Positions 53,293 through 62,919 are shown, counted from the first letter of the stretch. The stretch is DNA of 64,000 nucleotides from WHSW01 sp963821025 (GCA_963821025.1 CAWGCG010000004.1:124001-188000), one strand, 5' to 3'. Notes: generated by a model from the sequence alone, not told the origin. Numbers and translations: made by a program.

Positions 53293-53892
53293 TTAGCTCG
53301 CGTACTTGTCGATGTCGGCGGCGAATTGGTCCTCGTCGGCATAGACGCCCTGGTGGACGTAGACGAGCTCGCCCGACTCGTCGTAGAAGGCGGTCCCGGG
53401 CAGGCCGCGGAGCTTGTAGGCGTCGAACATCTCGGCGTCCGGATCGCTGATGCTCGGATAGGGAAGCGGCAGTTCCTCGAGGAAGGTCTCGGCGGCCTCG
53501 ATCGAGTCATCGGAATCGACGCCGACGAAGGCGATCCGGTCGCCGCGATCAGCGGCGACTGACTGCAAGAACGGGAACTCGAACCGGCACGGTCCGCACC
53601 ACGAGGCCCAGACGTTGACGATCGCCGGGTAACCGCGAACGCTCTCGAGCGTCGTCTCCAGCCGCTCGCGGCCGCCATCGAGAATCGCGTCGCCCTGCGC
53701 GTAGAGGTCGGCCAGCGGCTTCGGCGCGCCGGCCAGCGCCGCCTCGTAGTCCGTGGCCGCCGAGGTCGGATTGCCGGCACCGGGGTCGACGGTGTCGCCG
53801 TCGTCGTCGCCGCTGCTGAGGCCCCAGACGACGAGGGCGACGACCGCCGCCATCGTCACGGCAGTGAGCAAAACTTTCAGTTCGAGACGCAT
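53293..53892 (-). CDS. TlpA-like membrane-anchored thioredoxin
   Basis: From ATG 53892 the 199-residue protein has an N-terminal signal anchor (about 5-25), an Asp/Gly-rich linker and a TlpA/ResA thioredoxin domain: VNVWASWCGPCRFEFPFLQSV (WCGPC redox motif), AFVGVDSDDS and the cis-Pro in LRGLPGTAFYD. It acts outside the membrane in disulfide reduction, often for cytochrome c maturation; ccm genes lie 9 kb away. A TTG start seven codons upstream is less likely. Confidence 0.92.
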   Translation of the reverse strand: MRLELKVLLTAVTMAAVVALVVWGLSSGDDDGDTVDPGAGNPTSAATDYEAALAGAPKPLADLYAQGDAILDGGRERLETTLESVRGYPAIVNVWASWCGPCRFEFPFLQSVAADRGDRIAFVGVDSDDSIEAAETFLEELPLPYPSISDPDAEMFDAYKLRGLPGTAFYDESGELVYVHQGVYADEDQFAADIDKYAS

Positions 53893-54066
53893 CGCCTGCC
53901 GGTTGTGGTTCAATTCATGTCGGTCCCGTGTTCTTGGACCGCGGGGGGGCTGTCGGACCAGTCGGAGGGGACTTCGGCCCGGCGCCCGCCTCTTCCGAGC
54001 TTACTTCGCTCGCCGCACGCACCCCGGATCAGACCGGCGAGCGCGGGACCAGCCTTTATCCCCCTT

Positions 54067-56565
54067 ATGGCCAATACCACTGACGTTGCCGCAGGCGCGG
54101 CGAGCGAGTTGACCGAGGCCGACCTCGATCGGGTGCGGGAGTTTTCCCGTGAACCGATCCTGCTCGAGGGCGAGACGATCGCCGACCTGAGCCCGGGGAC
54201 CGCGCGCCGCCGAGCGGTGGACGATGCACTCGCGGAGCTGGAGGGGGGCGCCGAAGTGCCCTCGTTCGCGTGGCGGCGAAACTACTCGCTGCTGCTCGGG
54301 CTCGAGCGGCTGCTCTCCGAGGAGCGGCCAAAGCTGCTCGACGCGGCCGAGCTCAACGACCATCAGGTCGACGCGCTCTCGGGAACGCTCGCCGCGATCA
54401 CCACCGAGCTCGAGGGCCCCGAGGGCGAGGCGCGCCGCAACGGGCGAAACGGCGCCGCCCGTGCGGGCAACGGAAAGGACGAGGCGGTCAACGGGGCCGC
54501 GGACACCGCGGTCGAGGACGACGACGTGCTCGCCCCGGACGAGGAGCCGCAGGACTGGGAGGAAGAGCCCACCGATGAGGATGCGGCAGTGCTCGCCGAG
54601 GCGCCGGAGGATGCCGGCGCCAGCCGCCGCTTTTGGTTCGAGCACGCCACCGGGGCCGGGAAGACGGTCGCCGCCGTCGGCTTCATCGAGGCCTCGCGGA
54701 CGGGTGGGGTCCTGATCCTCACCCACCGGCGCAACCTGGTCGACCAGTTCATCGGCGAGATCTCCGACCGCGGCTACAAGGAACGGCTCTCGCCGGCGCT
54801 CCTCGATGGCGCCGACCACCCCTACGGCCCGGTCACGGTCGAGACCTATCAGTGGTTCGTCCGCAACGCCTCACGGGTTTCCGACGCCTACTCGATCGTG
54901 ATCTGCGACGAGGCGCACACCGCGCTCGGGGAGAAGACGAGCGCTTGCATCCGCGACTGGATCGGCCCCGTCTACATCGGGATGACCGCGACCGGCGCCC
55001 TGATCGCCCGCCACGTCGCCGACCTGTTCCCGACCCAGACCTCGCGCTTTGATCTCGCCCAGGCCGCTCGTCGCGGCGTGATCGCGCCCCTGCGCTGCAT
55101 CCGGATCCCGCCGGGCCCGGGCGTGCGCACGATCGCCAATGTGCCGCTGCGCCGCGGCGAGGTCGATCAGGACTTCGACCAGGAGGAGCTGGCCGCGCTG
55201 CTCGACCAGGAGCCGTTCAACGTCGCCGTCGCCGACCTCTACCAGTCGCGTTTCCGGCGTGTCCCCGGCGTCGTCTACACCGCCGGCGTCCGCCACGCCA
55301 ACAACGTCGCCAAGGCCTTTCGCAATGCGGGCATCAATGCCCAGGCGGTCTCGGGCGAGACCCCGAAGCGTGAGCTCGCCGAGATCCTGGCCGGGTTCGA
55401 GCGCGGCGAGGTCGACGTGCTCTGCAACGCGATGCTGCTCGCCGAGGGCTGGAACTCGCCGCGGGCGACGATCTGCATGCACCTGGCGCCGACCGCCTCG
55501 CGCCGCGTCTATCAGCAGCGCGTCGGACGGGTCACCCGCCGCAACCCCGGCAAGGAGGCCGGCCTGGTGATCGACTTCGTCCACCCGGCGACCACCCACG
55601 ACGAGACCGTCGTCTCGCTGCACAGCCTGCTCGACCGCGACGTCTACCGCGGCGGCGCGATTGTGGTCGGGCCGGTGCGCCGCGGGCGCGGCCGGCGGGT
55701 CCGGGTGGAGCGGCGCGTGGTTCCGGTCTCGGCCGATCCCGAGCGCCGGCTGGCAGTGCTCGAGCGCGAGCTCTGGCGAATCGCGGTCGAGAACCTCAAC
55801 TACTCCGAACAGCACGCCTGGGCGGCGCTCGCGGGCGCTCGGGTGACCGCGAACAACTGGCGCCGAGCCAAGGCGATGATCCAGCACGACCAGGCCAAGG
55901 AGCTGCGCCGGCGCTTTCTGCTCACCTGCCTGCAGCGAAATCGAAACCACCAGCTGCGGCTGAAGGCGCTCTCGGAGGTGGCGGCGCTGCGCGAGGCCGA
56001 GCCGTTCGACGACGCGGTCGAGGTGGTCGCCCCCTGGCCGCGCGACGAGCGTCGCGCCGGCGCCAAGATCCTCCTCCAAGCACTGGCCGAGAAGCGGATC
56101 GGCCGCCGCGACCAAGCCCAGGCCTGGGTCTGGCGGCTGGCCGAGGTCACCCGCGAGCTGCACGAAGAATACGCGGTCCAGCGCTGGCCCGAGACCAAGC
56201 GCCTGCTCGGTCTGTTCGTCAACTCCTCCGGGCGCGCCCATGGGCGCAACGCCCGGCGCATCGTCCACGCAGCCCGCCAGCAGGACCGCCGGCTCGCGGT
56301 CGCGCTGCTGGCGGCTGCCGTCGCCCACACCCCCGAGGCCGAGGAGGTGCTGCGCGGCGCCCGCATGCGGATGGCCCGCAAGCCTTCGGCGGTCGCGCGC
56401 GAGCTGCTTCGCAACTTCCCAAAGGGCGGCAAGCGGCGGCGGCGGCGCTCGAAGCGGACCGGCGGCGGCGCCAACGGCGGCGGACCCGAGCGCGAGCGCC
56501 TCGGCACCGAGGCCGAGGACGAGACCGGCGACGAGGACGAGGCCGCCGCGACCTCGTCCTCGTGA
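54067..56565 (+). CDS. SF2 DEAD/DEAH-box helicase with acidic linker and basic tail
   Basis: From ATG 54067 the protein has 832 residues. After an N-terminal helical region (about 1-120) and an acidic linker (about 140-185) come Walker A EHATGAGKTVAAVGF near 197, motif II VICDEAHTALG, motif III GMTATGALIA, then helicase C with VLCNAMLLAEGWNSPRA and QQRVGRVTRR (motif VI). A long helical C-terminal region ends in a Lys/Arg-rich then acidic tail. ResIII/RadD-like DNA or RNA translocase. No ribosome site; TTTATC 6 nt before the ATG suggests leaderless transcription. Confidence 0.9.
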   Translation: MANTTDVAAGAASELTEADLDRVREFSREPILLEGETIADLSPGTARRRAVDDALAELEGGAEVPSFAWRRNYSLLLGLERLLSEERPKLLDAAELNDHQVDALSGTLAAITTELEGPEGEARRNGRNGAARAGNGKDEAVNGAADTAVEDDDVLAPDEEPQDWEEEPTDEDAAVLAEAPEDAGASRRFWFEHATGAGKTVAAVGFIEASRTGGVLILTHRRNLVDQFIGEISDRGYKERLSPALLDGADHPYGPVTVETYQWFVRNASRVSDAYSIVICDEAHTALGEKTSACIRDWIGPVYIGMTATGALIARHVADLFPTQTSRFDLAQAARRGVIAPLRCIRIPPGPGVRTIANVPLRRGEVDQDFDQEELAALLDQEPFNVAVADLYQSRFRRVPGVVYTAGVRHANNVAKAFRNAGINAQAVSGETPKRELAEILAGFERGEVDVLCNAMLLAEGWNSPRATICMHLAPTASRRVYQQRVGRVTRRNPGKEAGLVIDFVHPATTHDETVVSLHSLLDRDVYRGGAIVVGPVRRGRGRRVRVERRVVPVSADPERRLAVLERELWRIAVENLNYSEQHAWAALAGARVTANNWRRAKAMIQHDQAKELRRRFLLTCLQRNRNHQLRLKALSEVAALREAEPFDDAVEVVAPWPRDERRAGAKILLQALAEKRIGRRDQAQAWVWRLAEVTRELHEEYAVQRWPETKRLLGLFVNSSGRAHGRNARRIVHAARQQDRRLAVALLAAAVAHTPEAEEVLRGARMRMARKPSAVARELLRNFPKGGKRRRRRSKRTGGGANGGGPERERLGTEAEDETGDEDEAAATSSS

Positions 56566-56572
56566 GCTTCGC

Positions 56573-57556
56573 TCAGACGTTCACCGAGCGCATGCTCGCC
56601 TCGTCGTAGCGCTCGCCCGCTGCCGCCGGGATCTCGGCGTCGATTCGCGCCAGGTCGTCATCGCTGAGCTCGAGCTCGAGCGCGCCGACGTTCTGCTCCA
56701 GATACTCGCGCCGCTTGGTCCCCGGGATCGGCACGACGTCGTCGCCCCGGGCGAGCACCCAGGCGAGCGCGAGCTGCGCCGGCGTCGCGTCCTTCTCGGC
56801 CGCCAGCTGCTCGACCTTGGCCGCGATCTCGAGGTTGTGCTCGAGGTTCTCGCCGGTGAATCGAGGGCCGTGCCGGCGAAAGTCGTCGGCGTCGAGGTCG
56901 TCCGGCGACTTGAACCGTCCGGAGAGAAAGCCGCGGCCGAGCGGTGAGTACGGAACCAAGCCGATGCCGAGCTCGCGCAGAGCCGGCAGGATCTCGGATT
57001 CGAGCTCGCGGGTCCAGAGCGAGTACTCGGTTTGCACCGCGGCGATCGGATGCACCGCGTGCGCGGCCCGGATCGTCTGCGTCGAGGCCTCGCTGAGCCC
57101 CAGATAGCGGACCTTGCCCTCGGCGACCAGCTCCCCCAGCGCACCGACCGTCTCCTCGGTCGGTGTGTCGGGGTCGATCCGGTGCTGGTAGTAGAGGTCG
57201 ACGTGGTCGGTGCCGAGGCGCTTCAGCGATCCATCGATCGAGCGGCGCACGTTCTCGCGCGAGCCATCGATGCGGCGCTGGTCGGGATTCTCGGGTGTGC
57301 TGACAACCCCGAACTTGGTCGCGATCACGTACTCGTCGCGCTTGCCGGCGATCGCCTTGCCGACCAGTTCCTCATTGGTGTGCGGCCCGTACATCTCAGC
57401 CGTGTCGAGGAAGTTGACCCCGAGCTCGAGCGCGCGGTGAATCGTCGCGATCGCCTCGCCCTCGTCGGTGGTCCCGTAGAAGGCCGACATCCCCATGCAT
57501 CCCAGCCCGAGCGCGGAGACGGTCAGGCCCGAGGTTCCCAGTTGGCGCTGTTGCAT
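56573..57556 (-). CDS. Aldo/keto reductase
   Basis: ATG 57556 with GAGAGGA 6 nt upstream gives 327 residues. The NADPH-dependent TIM barrel shows LGLGCMGMSAFYG, VNFLDTAEMYGPHTNEELVGKAI (catalytic Asp and Tyr), VIATKFG (Lys), DLYYQHRIDPDTP (His) and IPGTKRREYLEQNV. It resembles YakC/AKR13 pyridoxal-type reductases. Substrate unknown. Ends 7 bp from the helicase stop, tail-to-tail. Confidence 0.94.
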   Translation of the reverse strand: MQQRQLGTSGLTVSALGLGCMGMSAFYGTTDEGEAIATIHRALELGVNFLDTAEMYGPHTNEELVGKAIAGKRDEYVIATKFGVVSTPENPDQRRIDGSRENVRRSIDGSLKRLGTDHVDLYYQHRIDPDTPTEETVGALGELVAEGKVRYLGLSEASTQTIRAAHAVHPIAAVQTEYSLWTRELESEILPALRELGIGLVPYSPLGRGFLSGRFKSPDDLDADDFRRHGPRFTGENLEHNLEIAAKVEQLAAEKDATPAQLALAWVLARGDDVVPIPGTKRREYLEQNVGALELELSDDDLARIDAEIPAAAGERYDEASMRSVNV

Positions 57557-57594
57557 CGATGTTCCTCTCATCTCGTTCGCGTTTGGCTTCACGT

Positions 57595-57663
57595 TACGGC
57601 GCCTTCGTGCTCGACCCGGACGGCAACAACATCGAGGCCGTCTGTCACCTGCCCGAGAGCTAG
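57595..57663 (+). pseudogene. 3' remnant of a VOC (glyoxalase/dioxygenase) gene
   Basis: The frame reads YGAFVLDPDGNNIEAVCHLPES then TAG, the typical C-terminal end of vicinal-oxygen-chelate proteins (AFVxDPDGNNIEAVxH, with the last metal-binding Glu). Upstream of about 57594 the homology stops inside the aldo/keto reductase leader. The rest of the gene has been lost, and its stop overlaps the birA stop region. Not functional. Confidence 0.75.
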
Positions 57664-58382
57664 CTAGGCCGCGCGATCCGCAGGCTGACCTCGCCCGAGC
57701 CGAGGCTGAGGCGCTCGTCGCCCCCGAGATCGACGACGAGGTTGCCGCGCCGATCGATCCCCGTCGCGACACCCGAGCCGGGGTCGATCCCGGCGCCCTC
57801 CCAGGCGACCTCGCGCCCGGCGAGCGCGTCGCGCTCGGCAAACGCCCCGAGCACGCGACGCTCGGGCGCCTCGACCCAATCGCCGAGGCTCGCGCAGAGC
57901 GCCAACCGCAGGGCCTCGACCGTCGCCCCGTGCCCGACCGAGGTCGCCGGCCAGCGCAGGTCGTCGGGGAAGGCCTCGGGGCCGATCGCTACGTTGACGC
58001 CGACCCCGATCACCCCCCAATCCGGCGGACGGGCCTCGATCAGAACGCCGGCGACCTTGTGCTGGTCGAGCCAGACGTCGTTCGGCCACTTGACCGCACA
58101 GCGGACCGGCGCGGTCGCCTCGATCGCCTCGCAGACGGCCAGCGGGACCGCGAGCGGGAGCAGCACGTGCGTGAGCTGGAGCGGCTTCAAAACGGCCGAA
58201 AAGAGCAGGGCCTGGCCCGGAGGCGCGGACCAGACGCGCCCGCGGCGGCCGCGTCCCGCGCTCTGCCGCCCGGCGGTGACGATGGTGCCGCTGGTGGCTC
58301 CCGCCTCGGCGAGCTCGCGGGCGCGGTCGTTGGTCGACTCGGTCGAGCGCAGGTGCAGGTGGGGGGCGCCGAAGACGGTCAC
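57660..58382 (-). CDS. birA: Biotin-[acetyl-CoA-carboxylase] ligase
   Basis: The 240-residue enzyme makes biotinyl-AMP and attaches biotin to carboxyl carrier protein. Motifs are STESTNDRARELAEAG, SAGRGRRGRVWSAPPG near 42, VKWPNDVWLDQHKVAGVLIEA near 98 and GVGVNV. There is no N-terminal repressor helix-turn-helix, so it is a class I, non-regulatory ligase. It is coupled by 4 bp to the gene upstream. Confidence 0.94.
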   Translation of the reverse strand: MTVFGAPHLHLRSTESTNDRARELAEAGATSGTIVTAGRQSAGRGRRGRVWSAPPGQALLFSAVLKPLQLTHVLLPLAVPLAVCEAIEATAPVRCAVKWPNDVWLDQHKVAGVLIEARPPDWGVIGVGVNVAIGPEAFPDDLRWPATSVGHGATVEALRLALCASLGDWVEAPERRVLGAFAERDALAGREVAWEGAGIDPGSGVATGIDRRGNLVVDLGGDERLSLGSGEVSLRIARPS

Positions 58383-59191
58383 GCCGGCGTCAGGCGAACG
58401 CGCCCACCGGCCTCGAGGTCGAGCCGCCGGGCCGCGTCCCCGGCGTTGACCGCCAGCGTCAGGGCGCCGGTCGAGCCGACGTAGACGAGAAGCTCGCCCG
58501 CAGCAACCTCGCCGAAGGTGGTCGCGTAGAGGGCGTCGTCGTCGCCGGCCACCACCTCCACCCGTAGCCTCGCCCCCGGTCGCAGTCCCGCCGCCTGCGC
58601 GTCGGTTGAGGTCGCGATCAGCGCGGCATTGCCAAAGCCGTCGATGTGGCCCACCTCGGCGACTAGGCCGACACCGGGATCGACCTCGGGCGAAGTCGCC
58701 TCCAGACCCACCAGGGTCTCCGGGTCGATCGGCTCGCCGAGATCCGCCAGCTCTTCCTCGAGCGCGAGGTGAGCGGCGACGGGCGCGAACAGGTCGCGGC
58801 CGTGGAAGGTCGCGGAGACGTGCCCGAGCCGGACCGGGGAGCGCGAGATCTCAACCGCCTGCGCCGCCCCGCCGTAACGCTCGAGTGCCGGCCAGAGCAG
58901 GCCGTTGTCGGGGCCGACGAAGAATCGCTGCTCGGCCGCTGCTGCGACCGCGACCGCGCGTCGCTCGGTCCCGACTCCCGGATCGACCACCGCGAGGTGG
59001 ACGCCCGGGGGCGCGAACGCGACCGCGTTGGCCAGCACGGTGGCGCCGTGGCGAACGTCGTGGCGGTCGATTCCGTGGCTGAGGTCGATCACCCGCGCCT
59101 CGGGCGCGATCCGCGCGATCACCGCCCGGCAGACGCCGGCGAACTCGTCGCGGTTGCCGTAGTCGGAGAGGAAGGTGATCGGGCGCGTCAT
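58379..59191 (-). CDS. SAM hydroxide adenosyltransferase (DUF62, chlorinase/fluorinase family)
   Basis: The 270-residue enzyme shows FLSDYGNRDEFAGVCRAVI at the N-terminus, VIDLSHGIDRHDVRHGA, AVVDPGVGTERRA, FVGPDNGLLWPAL and a C-terminal beta domain. Family members without halogenase residues hydrolyse S-adenosylmethionine to adenosine and methionine. It sits between cobA-hemD and birA with 4-bp overlaps on both sides; a link to SAM use by the CobA methylase is possible. Confidence 0.92.
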   Translation of the reverse strand: MTRPITFLSDYGNRDEFAGVCRAVIARIAPEARVIDLSHGIDRHDVRHGATVLANAVAFAPPGVHLAVVDPGVGTERRAVAVAAAAEQRFFVGPDNGLLWPALERYGGAAQAVEISRSPVRLGHVSATFHGRDLFAPVAAHLALEEELADLGEPIDPETLVGLEATSPEVDPGVGLVAEVGHIDGFGNAALIATSTDAQAAGLRPGARLRVEVVAGDDDALYATTFGEVAAGELLVYVGSTGALTLAVNAGDAARRLDLEAGGRVRLTPA

Positions 59192-60699
59192 CGCCCCTTG
59201 CCCGCGTCCGCCACCAGCGCCTCGACCAGTCCCTCGGGGTCGTGGCGGTCGGCCTCGACATGGACCGTGAGCCCGGCGTCGCGGGCCGTGCGGCTGGTTA
59301 CCGGGCCGATCGAGACGATCCTGGCATGCGAAGGGAAGGCGTCACCGACCGCGGCGAGCAGGTTGCTCACGGTCGAGGACGAGGTGAACGTCACGTAGTC
59401 GGCGGACGCCGCCGCCTGAAGCGCGGCCGGCTCGGGCTGCTCGCGAACGGTCTCGTACAAGGGAACCACGTCGACGCTGGCACCGCGGTCGGCGAGCGCC
59501 TCGGGGAGCACGTCGCGGGCCTCGGCGGCGCGGGCGACCAGCACCGGGCGCCGTTCGACCGGGACCTCGGCGAGCGCCTCGACCAGCGCCTCGGCGACGA
59601 AGCGCTCAGGGACGACGTCGGCGATCACGCCGCGCTCGCGAAGCGCTCGGGCGGTGCCCGGGCCGATCGCCGCGACCGTCGCCTGGGAGAGCGCGCGGGC
59701 GTCGCGGCCCTGAGCCGCCATCGCCTCGAACAGCAGGCGGACACCGTTGGGGCTGGTCAGGCAGACGAGCGCGTATGTGTGCAGGTCGGCGACCATGTCG
59801 CGAACGGCGTCGGTGTCGAGACGCGCCTGCACCCGGATCGCGGGCAGCTCGACCACCTCGGCGCCGAGCCCGCGCAGGGTGGCCGCGAGGCCGCTCGCCT
59901 GGGCGCGGGCGCGGGTGACGACTACGCGCTTGCCGTGAAGCGGCCGGCGTTCGAGCCAGGCGATCGCCTCGCGGCGGGCGGCGACCGCGCCGAAGACCAA
60001 GATCGCGGGCGCGCGCAGACCGGCCTCGGCGACGGCGCGGGGGAGCTCGGCTAGGGTCGAGACCACGGTGCGCTGGCCGGGCTGGGTGCCGCGCTCGACC
60101 GCCGCCGCCGGCTCTGCGGGGTCGCGGCCCGACTCGCGCAGGCGCCTCGCGATCAGCGGCAGGTTCTTCACCCCCATATAGAGGACGAGGGTGCCGGGAA
60201 AGCGCGCCAGCGACCCCCAGTCGAGCGCGGTCTCGGCCTTCTCGGGGTCCTCGTGGCCGGTGACGAAGGCGACGGCCGAGGCGTCGTCGCGGTGGGTCAC
60301 GGGGATCCCAGCGTAGGCCGGTGCCGCCACCCCGGCGGTCACCCCGGGGACGATCTCGAACTCGACCCCGGCCGCGGCCAGCGCCTCGGCCTCCTCGCCA
60401 CCGCGCCCAAAGACGAACGGGTCGCCGCCCTTGAGCCTGACCACGGCCCGACCGGCCCGAGCGCGCTCGACCATCAACGCCTCGATCTGCGCCTGCGCCA
60501 TCGCCTTGTGCCCGGGGCGCTTGCCGACGTAGACGAGCTCGGCGTCGCCGCGGGCGCGGTCGAGGAGGCCCGACCCGATCAGGCGGTCATGGAGGATCAC
60601 GTCCGCCGCGGCGATCAGCTCGAGCGCCCTCGCCGTGACCAGTCCCGGGTCGCCGGGACCGGCGCCGACCAGATAGGCGACTCCCGCACGGATCGTCAT
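59188..60699 (-). CDS. cobA-hemD: Fused uroporphyrinogen-III C-methyltransferase / uroporphyrinogen-III synthase
   Basis: The 503-residue fusion has an N-terminal SAM-dependent methylase (about 1-245: LVGAGPGDPGLVTARAL, VRLKGGDPFVFGRGGEEAEAL, GVTAGVAAPAYAGIPVTHRD) and a C-terminal HemD domain (about 255-500: VVVTRARAQASGLAATLRGLG, CLTSPNGVRLLFEAM, TFTSSSTVSNLL). It closes hydroxymethylbilane to uroporphyrinogen III and can methylate it to precorrin-2 for siroheme/cobalamin. ATG 60699 overlaps hemC by 4 bp. Confidence 0.95.
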   Translation of the reverse strand: MTIRAGVAYLVGAGPGDPGLVTARALELIAAADVILHDRLIGSGLLDRARGDAELVYVGKRPGHKAMAQAQIEALMVERARAGRAVVRLKGGDPFVFGRGGEEAEALAAAGVEFEIVPGVTAGVAAPAYAGIPVTHRDDASAVAFVTGHEDPEKAETALDWGSLARFPGTLVLYMGVKNLPLIARRLRESGRDPAEPAAAVERGTQPGQRTVVSTLAELPRAVAEAGLRAPAILVFGAVAARREAIAWLERRPLHGKRVVVTRARAQASGLAATLRGLGAEVVELPAIRVQARLDTDAVRDMVADLHTYALVCLTSPNGVRLLFEAMAAQGRDARALSQATVAAIGPGTARALRERGVIADVVPERFVAEALVEALAEVPVERRPVLVARAAEARDVLPEALADRGASVDVVPLYETVREQPEPAALQAAASADYVTFTSSSTVSNLLAAVGDAFPSHARIVSIGPVTSRTARDAGLTVHVEADRHDPEGLVEALVADAGKGR

Positions 60700-61568
60700 C
60701 CGCCCGCCGCCCCGCGCTCGAGGATCTCGCCTGCGCCCGCCGCTCGCATCCGCTCGGCCAGCGAGAGGCCGAGCGCCGCGGGCTGCTCGGGATCGCCGGC
60801 GACCCGGTCGCGAACCCACTCGCTGCCGTCGGCCAGGCCGGCGTAGCCGAGCACGATCAGCTGCTCGGGATCGAGCCGGGCACAGATCCCGACCGGCGTG
60901 TCACAGCTGGCGCCGAGCGCCTGGGTCGCGGCGCGCTCGGCGGTCAGCTCGACCAGAGCGGCGCGGTCGGAGATCGCCGCGGCGGCGGCGGCCGTCTCGG
61001 CGTCGCCGACCCGAGCCTCGAGCGCCAGCGATCCCTGCCCCGGGGCCGGCGTCAGCGCCTCGAGCTCGAAGCGAAAGCCGATCTCCTGCTCGCGCCCGAG
61101 CCGGCGCAGGCCGGCGCTGGCGAGCACGATCCCGTCGTAGTCACCGGCCGCAAGCCGCGCCAGGCGGGTATCGACGTTGCCGCGCAGCTCGGCGATCTCG
61201 AGGTCCGGGCGCAGGGCCTTCAACTCGGAGCGCCGGCGTAGGCTGGCGGTGCCGATCCGCGCGCCCTCGGCGACGTCCGCAAGCGAAGCGGCGGCGCCGA
61301 TGAAGGCGTCGCTCGGATCCTCGCGACGAGGGACGCCGACCAGCGAGAGCGAGCCGGGGCGCTCCCCGGGCAGGTCCTTGGCCGAGTGCACGCCGAGGTC
61401 GACCTCGCCTTCGAGCAGGGCGGTCTCGATCCCACCGACGAAGCGCGACTTGTCGCCGACATCGGCGTCAGCGGTTCGCACCGCGACCACCTCGGCGCCT
61501 CCGAGGGCCGCGGCGACGCTCTCGGCCTGGATCAGCGCGAGCGCGCTCGAGCGCGAGCCGACGCGCAC
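60696..61568 (-). CDS. hemC: Hydroxymethylbilane synthase (porphobilinogen deaminase)
   Basis: GTG 61568, with AGGA upstream, gives 290 residues. HemC polymerises four porphobilinogens. Motifs are VRVGSRSSALALIQAE, GVHSAKDLPGERP near 72, GTASLRRRSEL near 118, LRGNVDTRLARL and the dipyrromethane-cofactor Cys in GASCDTPVG near 230. It starts 7 bp after hemA. Confidence 0.96.
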   Translation of the reverse strand: MRVGSRSSALALIQAESVAAALGGAEVVAVRTADADVGDKSRFVGGIETALLEGEVDLGVHSAKDLPGERPGSLSLVGVPRREDPSDAFIGAAASLADVAEGARIGTASLRRRSELKALRPDLEIAELRGNVDTRLARLAAGDYDGIVLASAGLRRLGREQEIGFRFELEALTPAPGQGSLALEARVGDAETAAAAAAISDRAALVELTAERAATQALGASCDTPVGICARLDPEQLIVLGYAGLADGSEWVRDRVAGDPEQPAALGLSLAERMRAAGAGEILERGAAGG

Positions 61569-61575
61569 CGGCGTC

Positions 61576-62919
61576 CTAACGGCCGTGGCGGCGGCGCTTG
61601 GCGTCGCGAAGATCCGAGACCGGGGCCTCGCTCGGCTCGAGCGGCGCCGAACCGGGATCGAGGCCGAAGAGCTCGCGCAGGGCCGCGACCTTGGCGTAGG
61701 CGTCATCGTCGCCGGCAGCGCGCTTCAGCCGCAGGGTGGGCTCGTGCAACAGGCGCGAGGCGATCGCCCTCGAGGCGAGCCCAAGGCGCTCGCGGTCGGC
61801 GGCGGTGAGCGCCTCCCAGCGCGGCTCGTTCTCGGCGAGCACGCGCTCGACGACCTGCTCGGCGCGCTCGCGCAGCGCCGCCACGGTCGGGGTCACGTCC
61901 TGGGCCGCGAGCCAGCGGGCGAACCGGTCGAGCTCGGCGCGGAGGATGCCCTCGACGTGGCGCGCCTCGGCCACCCTGCCCGAGACGTTGCGCTCGACCA
62001 GGGTCTGCAGGTCGTCCATGTCGTAGAGGCTGACCGCGGTCAGCTCGCGGCAGGCCGGCTGGATGTCGCGCGGCACCGCCAGGTCGATCAACAGCAAGGG
62101 GCGGTCCTCGCGCACCGCCATCACCTCGGCGAGCTCGTCGCGCTCGATCACGTGATGCGGGGAGCTGGTCGAGGTGACGACGATGTCGGCGTTGACCATC
62201 TCCTCGGGCAGCGCCTCGATCCGCACAGCCTCGCCGGCGAAGCGCTCGGCGAGGCCGATCGCCCGGTCGTAGTGGCGGTTGGCGATGAAGATCGCGTGCA
62301 CGCCCTTGGCGGCGAGCGCGCGAGCGGTGAGCTCGGCCGTCTCGCCGGCGCCGACGACGAGCACGCGGCGCTCCTCGAGGTCGCCGAGCGTCCGTTGGGC
62401 GAGCTCGACCGCGACCGAGGGAACGGACATCGAGCGGACCGAGATCCCGGTCTCGGTGCGAGCGCGCTTCCCGGCGGCGAGGGCCGAGCGAAAGAGCTGG
62501 TTGAGGATCGGGCCGGTCGCTCCCTCGACCAGCGCGAGCTCATACGCCCGCTTGACCTGTCCCTGGACCTCGGCCTCGCCGATGATCATCGAGTCGAGCC
62601 CCGACGTCACCCGGAAGAGCTGCTCGGCCGCGGCCGCGGCGCGCTGTGAGTAGAGGTGGCCGACGAGCTCGGTCGGCGGCGTCTCGGCCTCGCGCGCGAG
62701 CAGACCGAGGGCCAGCGACTCGGCGCCGACCGGGTCGGAGGCATAGAGGTAGAGCTCGGTTCGGTTGCAGGTCGAGATCGCAGCCGCCTCGAGCACGTCG
62801 TCGCGGTCGGTGAGCTCGGAGAGCACACCGACCGCGCGGCCCTCGGTGAGCGCGAGTCGCTCGCGCAGCTCCAGCGGCGCCGTCTTGTGCGAGATCCCAA
62901 GTACCAGCAGCTCAGCCAT
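61576..62919 (-). CDS. hemA: Glutamyl-tRNA reductase
   Basis: The 447-residue NADPH enzyme makes glutamate-1-semialdehyde, the first committed step of C5 heme synthesis. Motifs are LVLGISHKTAPLELRERLAL, AISTCNRTELYLY (catalytic Cys near 50), MIIGEAEVQGQVKRAYELA, VVGAGETAELTARAL and the C-terminal dimerisation helices. The start overlaps the ccmD-like gene by 8 bp. Confidence 0.97.
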   Translation of the reverse strand: MAELLVLGISHKTAPLELRERLALTEGRAVGVLSELTDRDDVLEAAAISTCNRTELYLYASDPVGAESLALGLLAREAETPPTELVGHLYSQRAAAAAEQLFRVTSGLDSMIIGEAEVQGQVKRAYELALVEGATGPILNQLFRSALAAGKRARTETGISVRSMSVPSVAVELAQRTLGDLEERRVLVVGAGETAELTARALAAKGVHAIFIANRHYDRAIGLAERFAGEAVRIEALPEEMVNADIVVTSTSSPHHVIERDELAEVMAVREDRPLLLIDLAVPRDIQPACRELTAVSLYDMDDLQTLVERNVSGRVAEARHVEGILRAELDRFARWLAAQDVTPTVAALRERAEQVVERVLAENEPRWEALTAADRERLGLASRAIASRLLHEPTLRLKRAAGDDDAYAKVAALRELFGLDPGSAPLEPSEAPVSDLRDAKRRRHGR

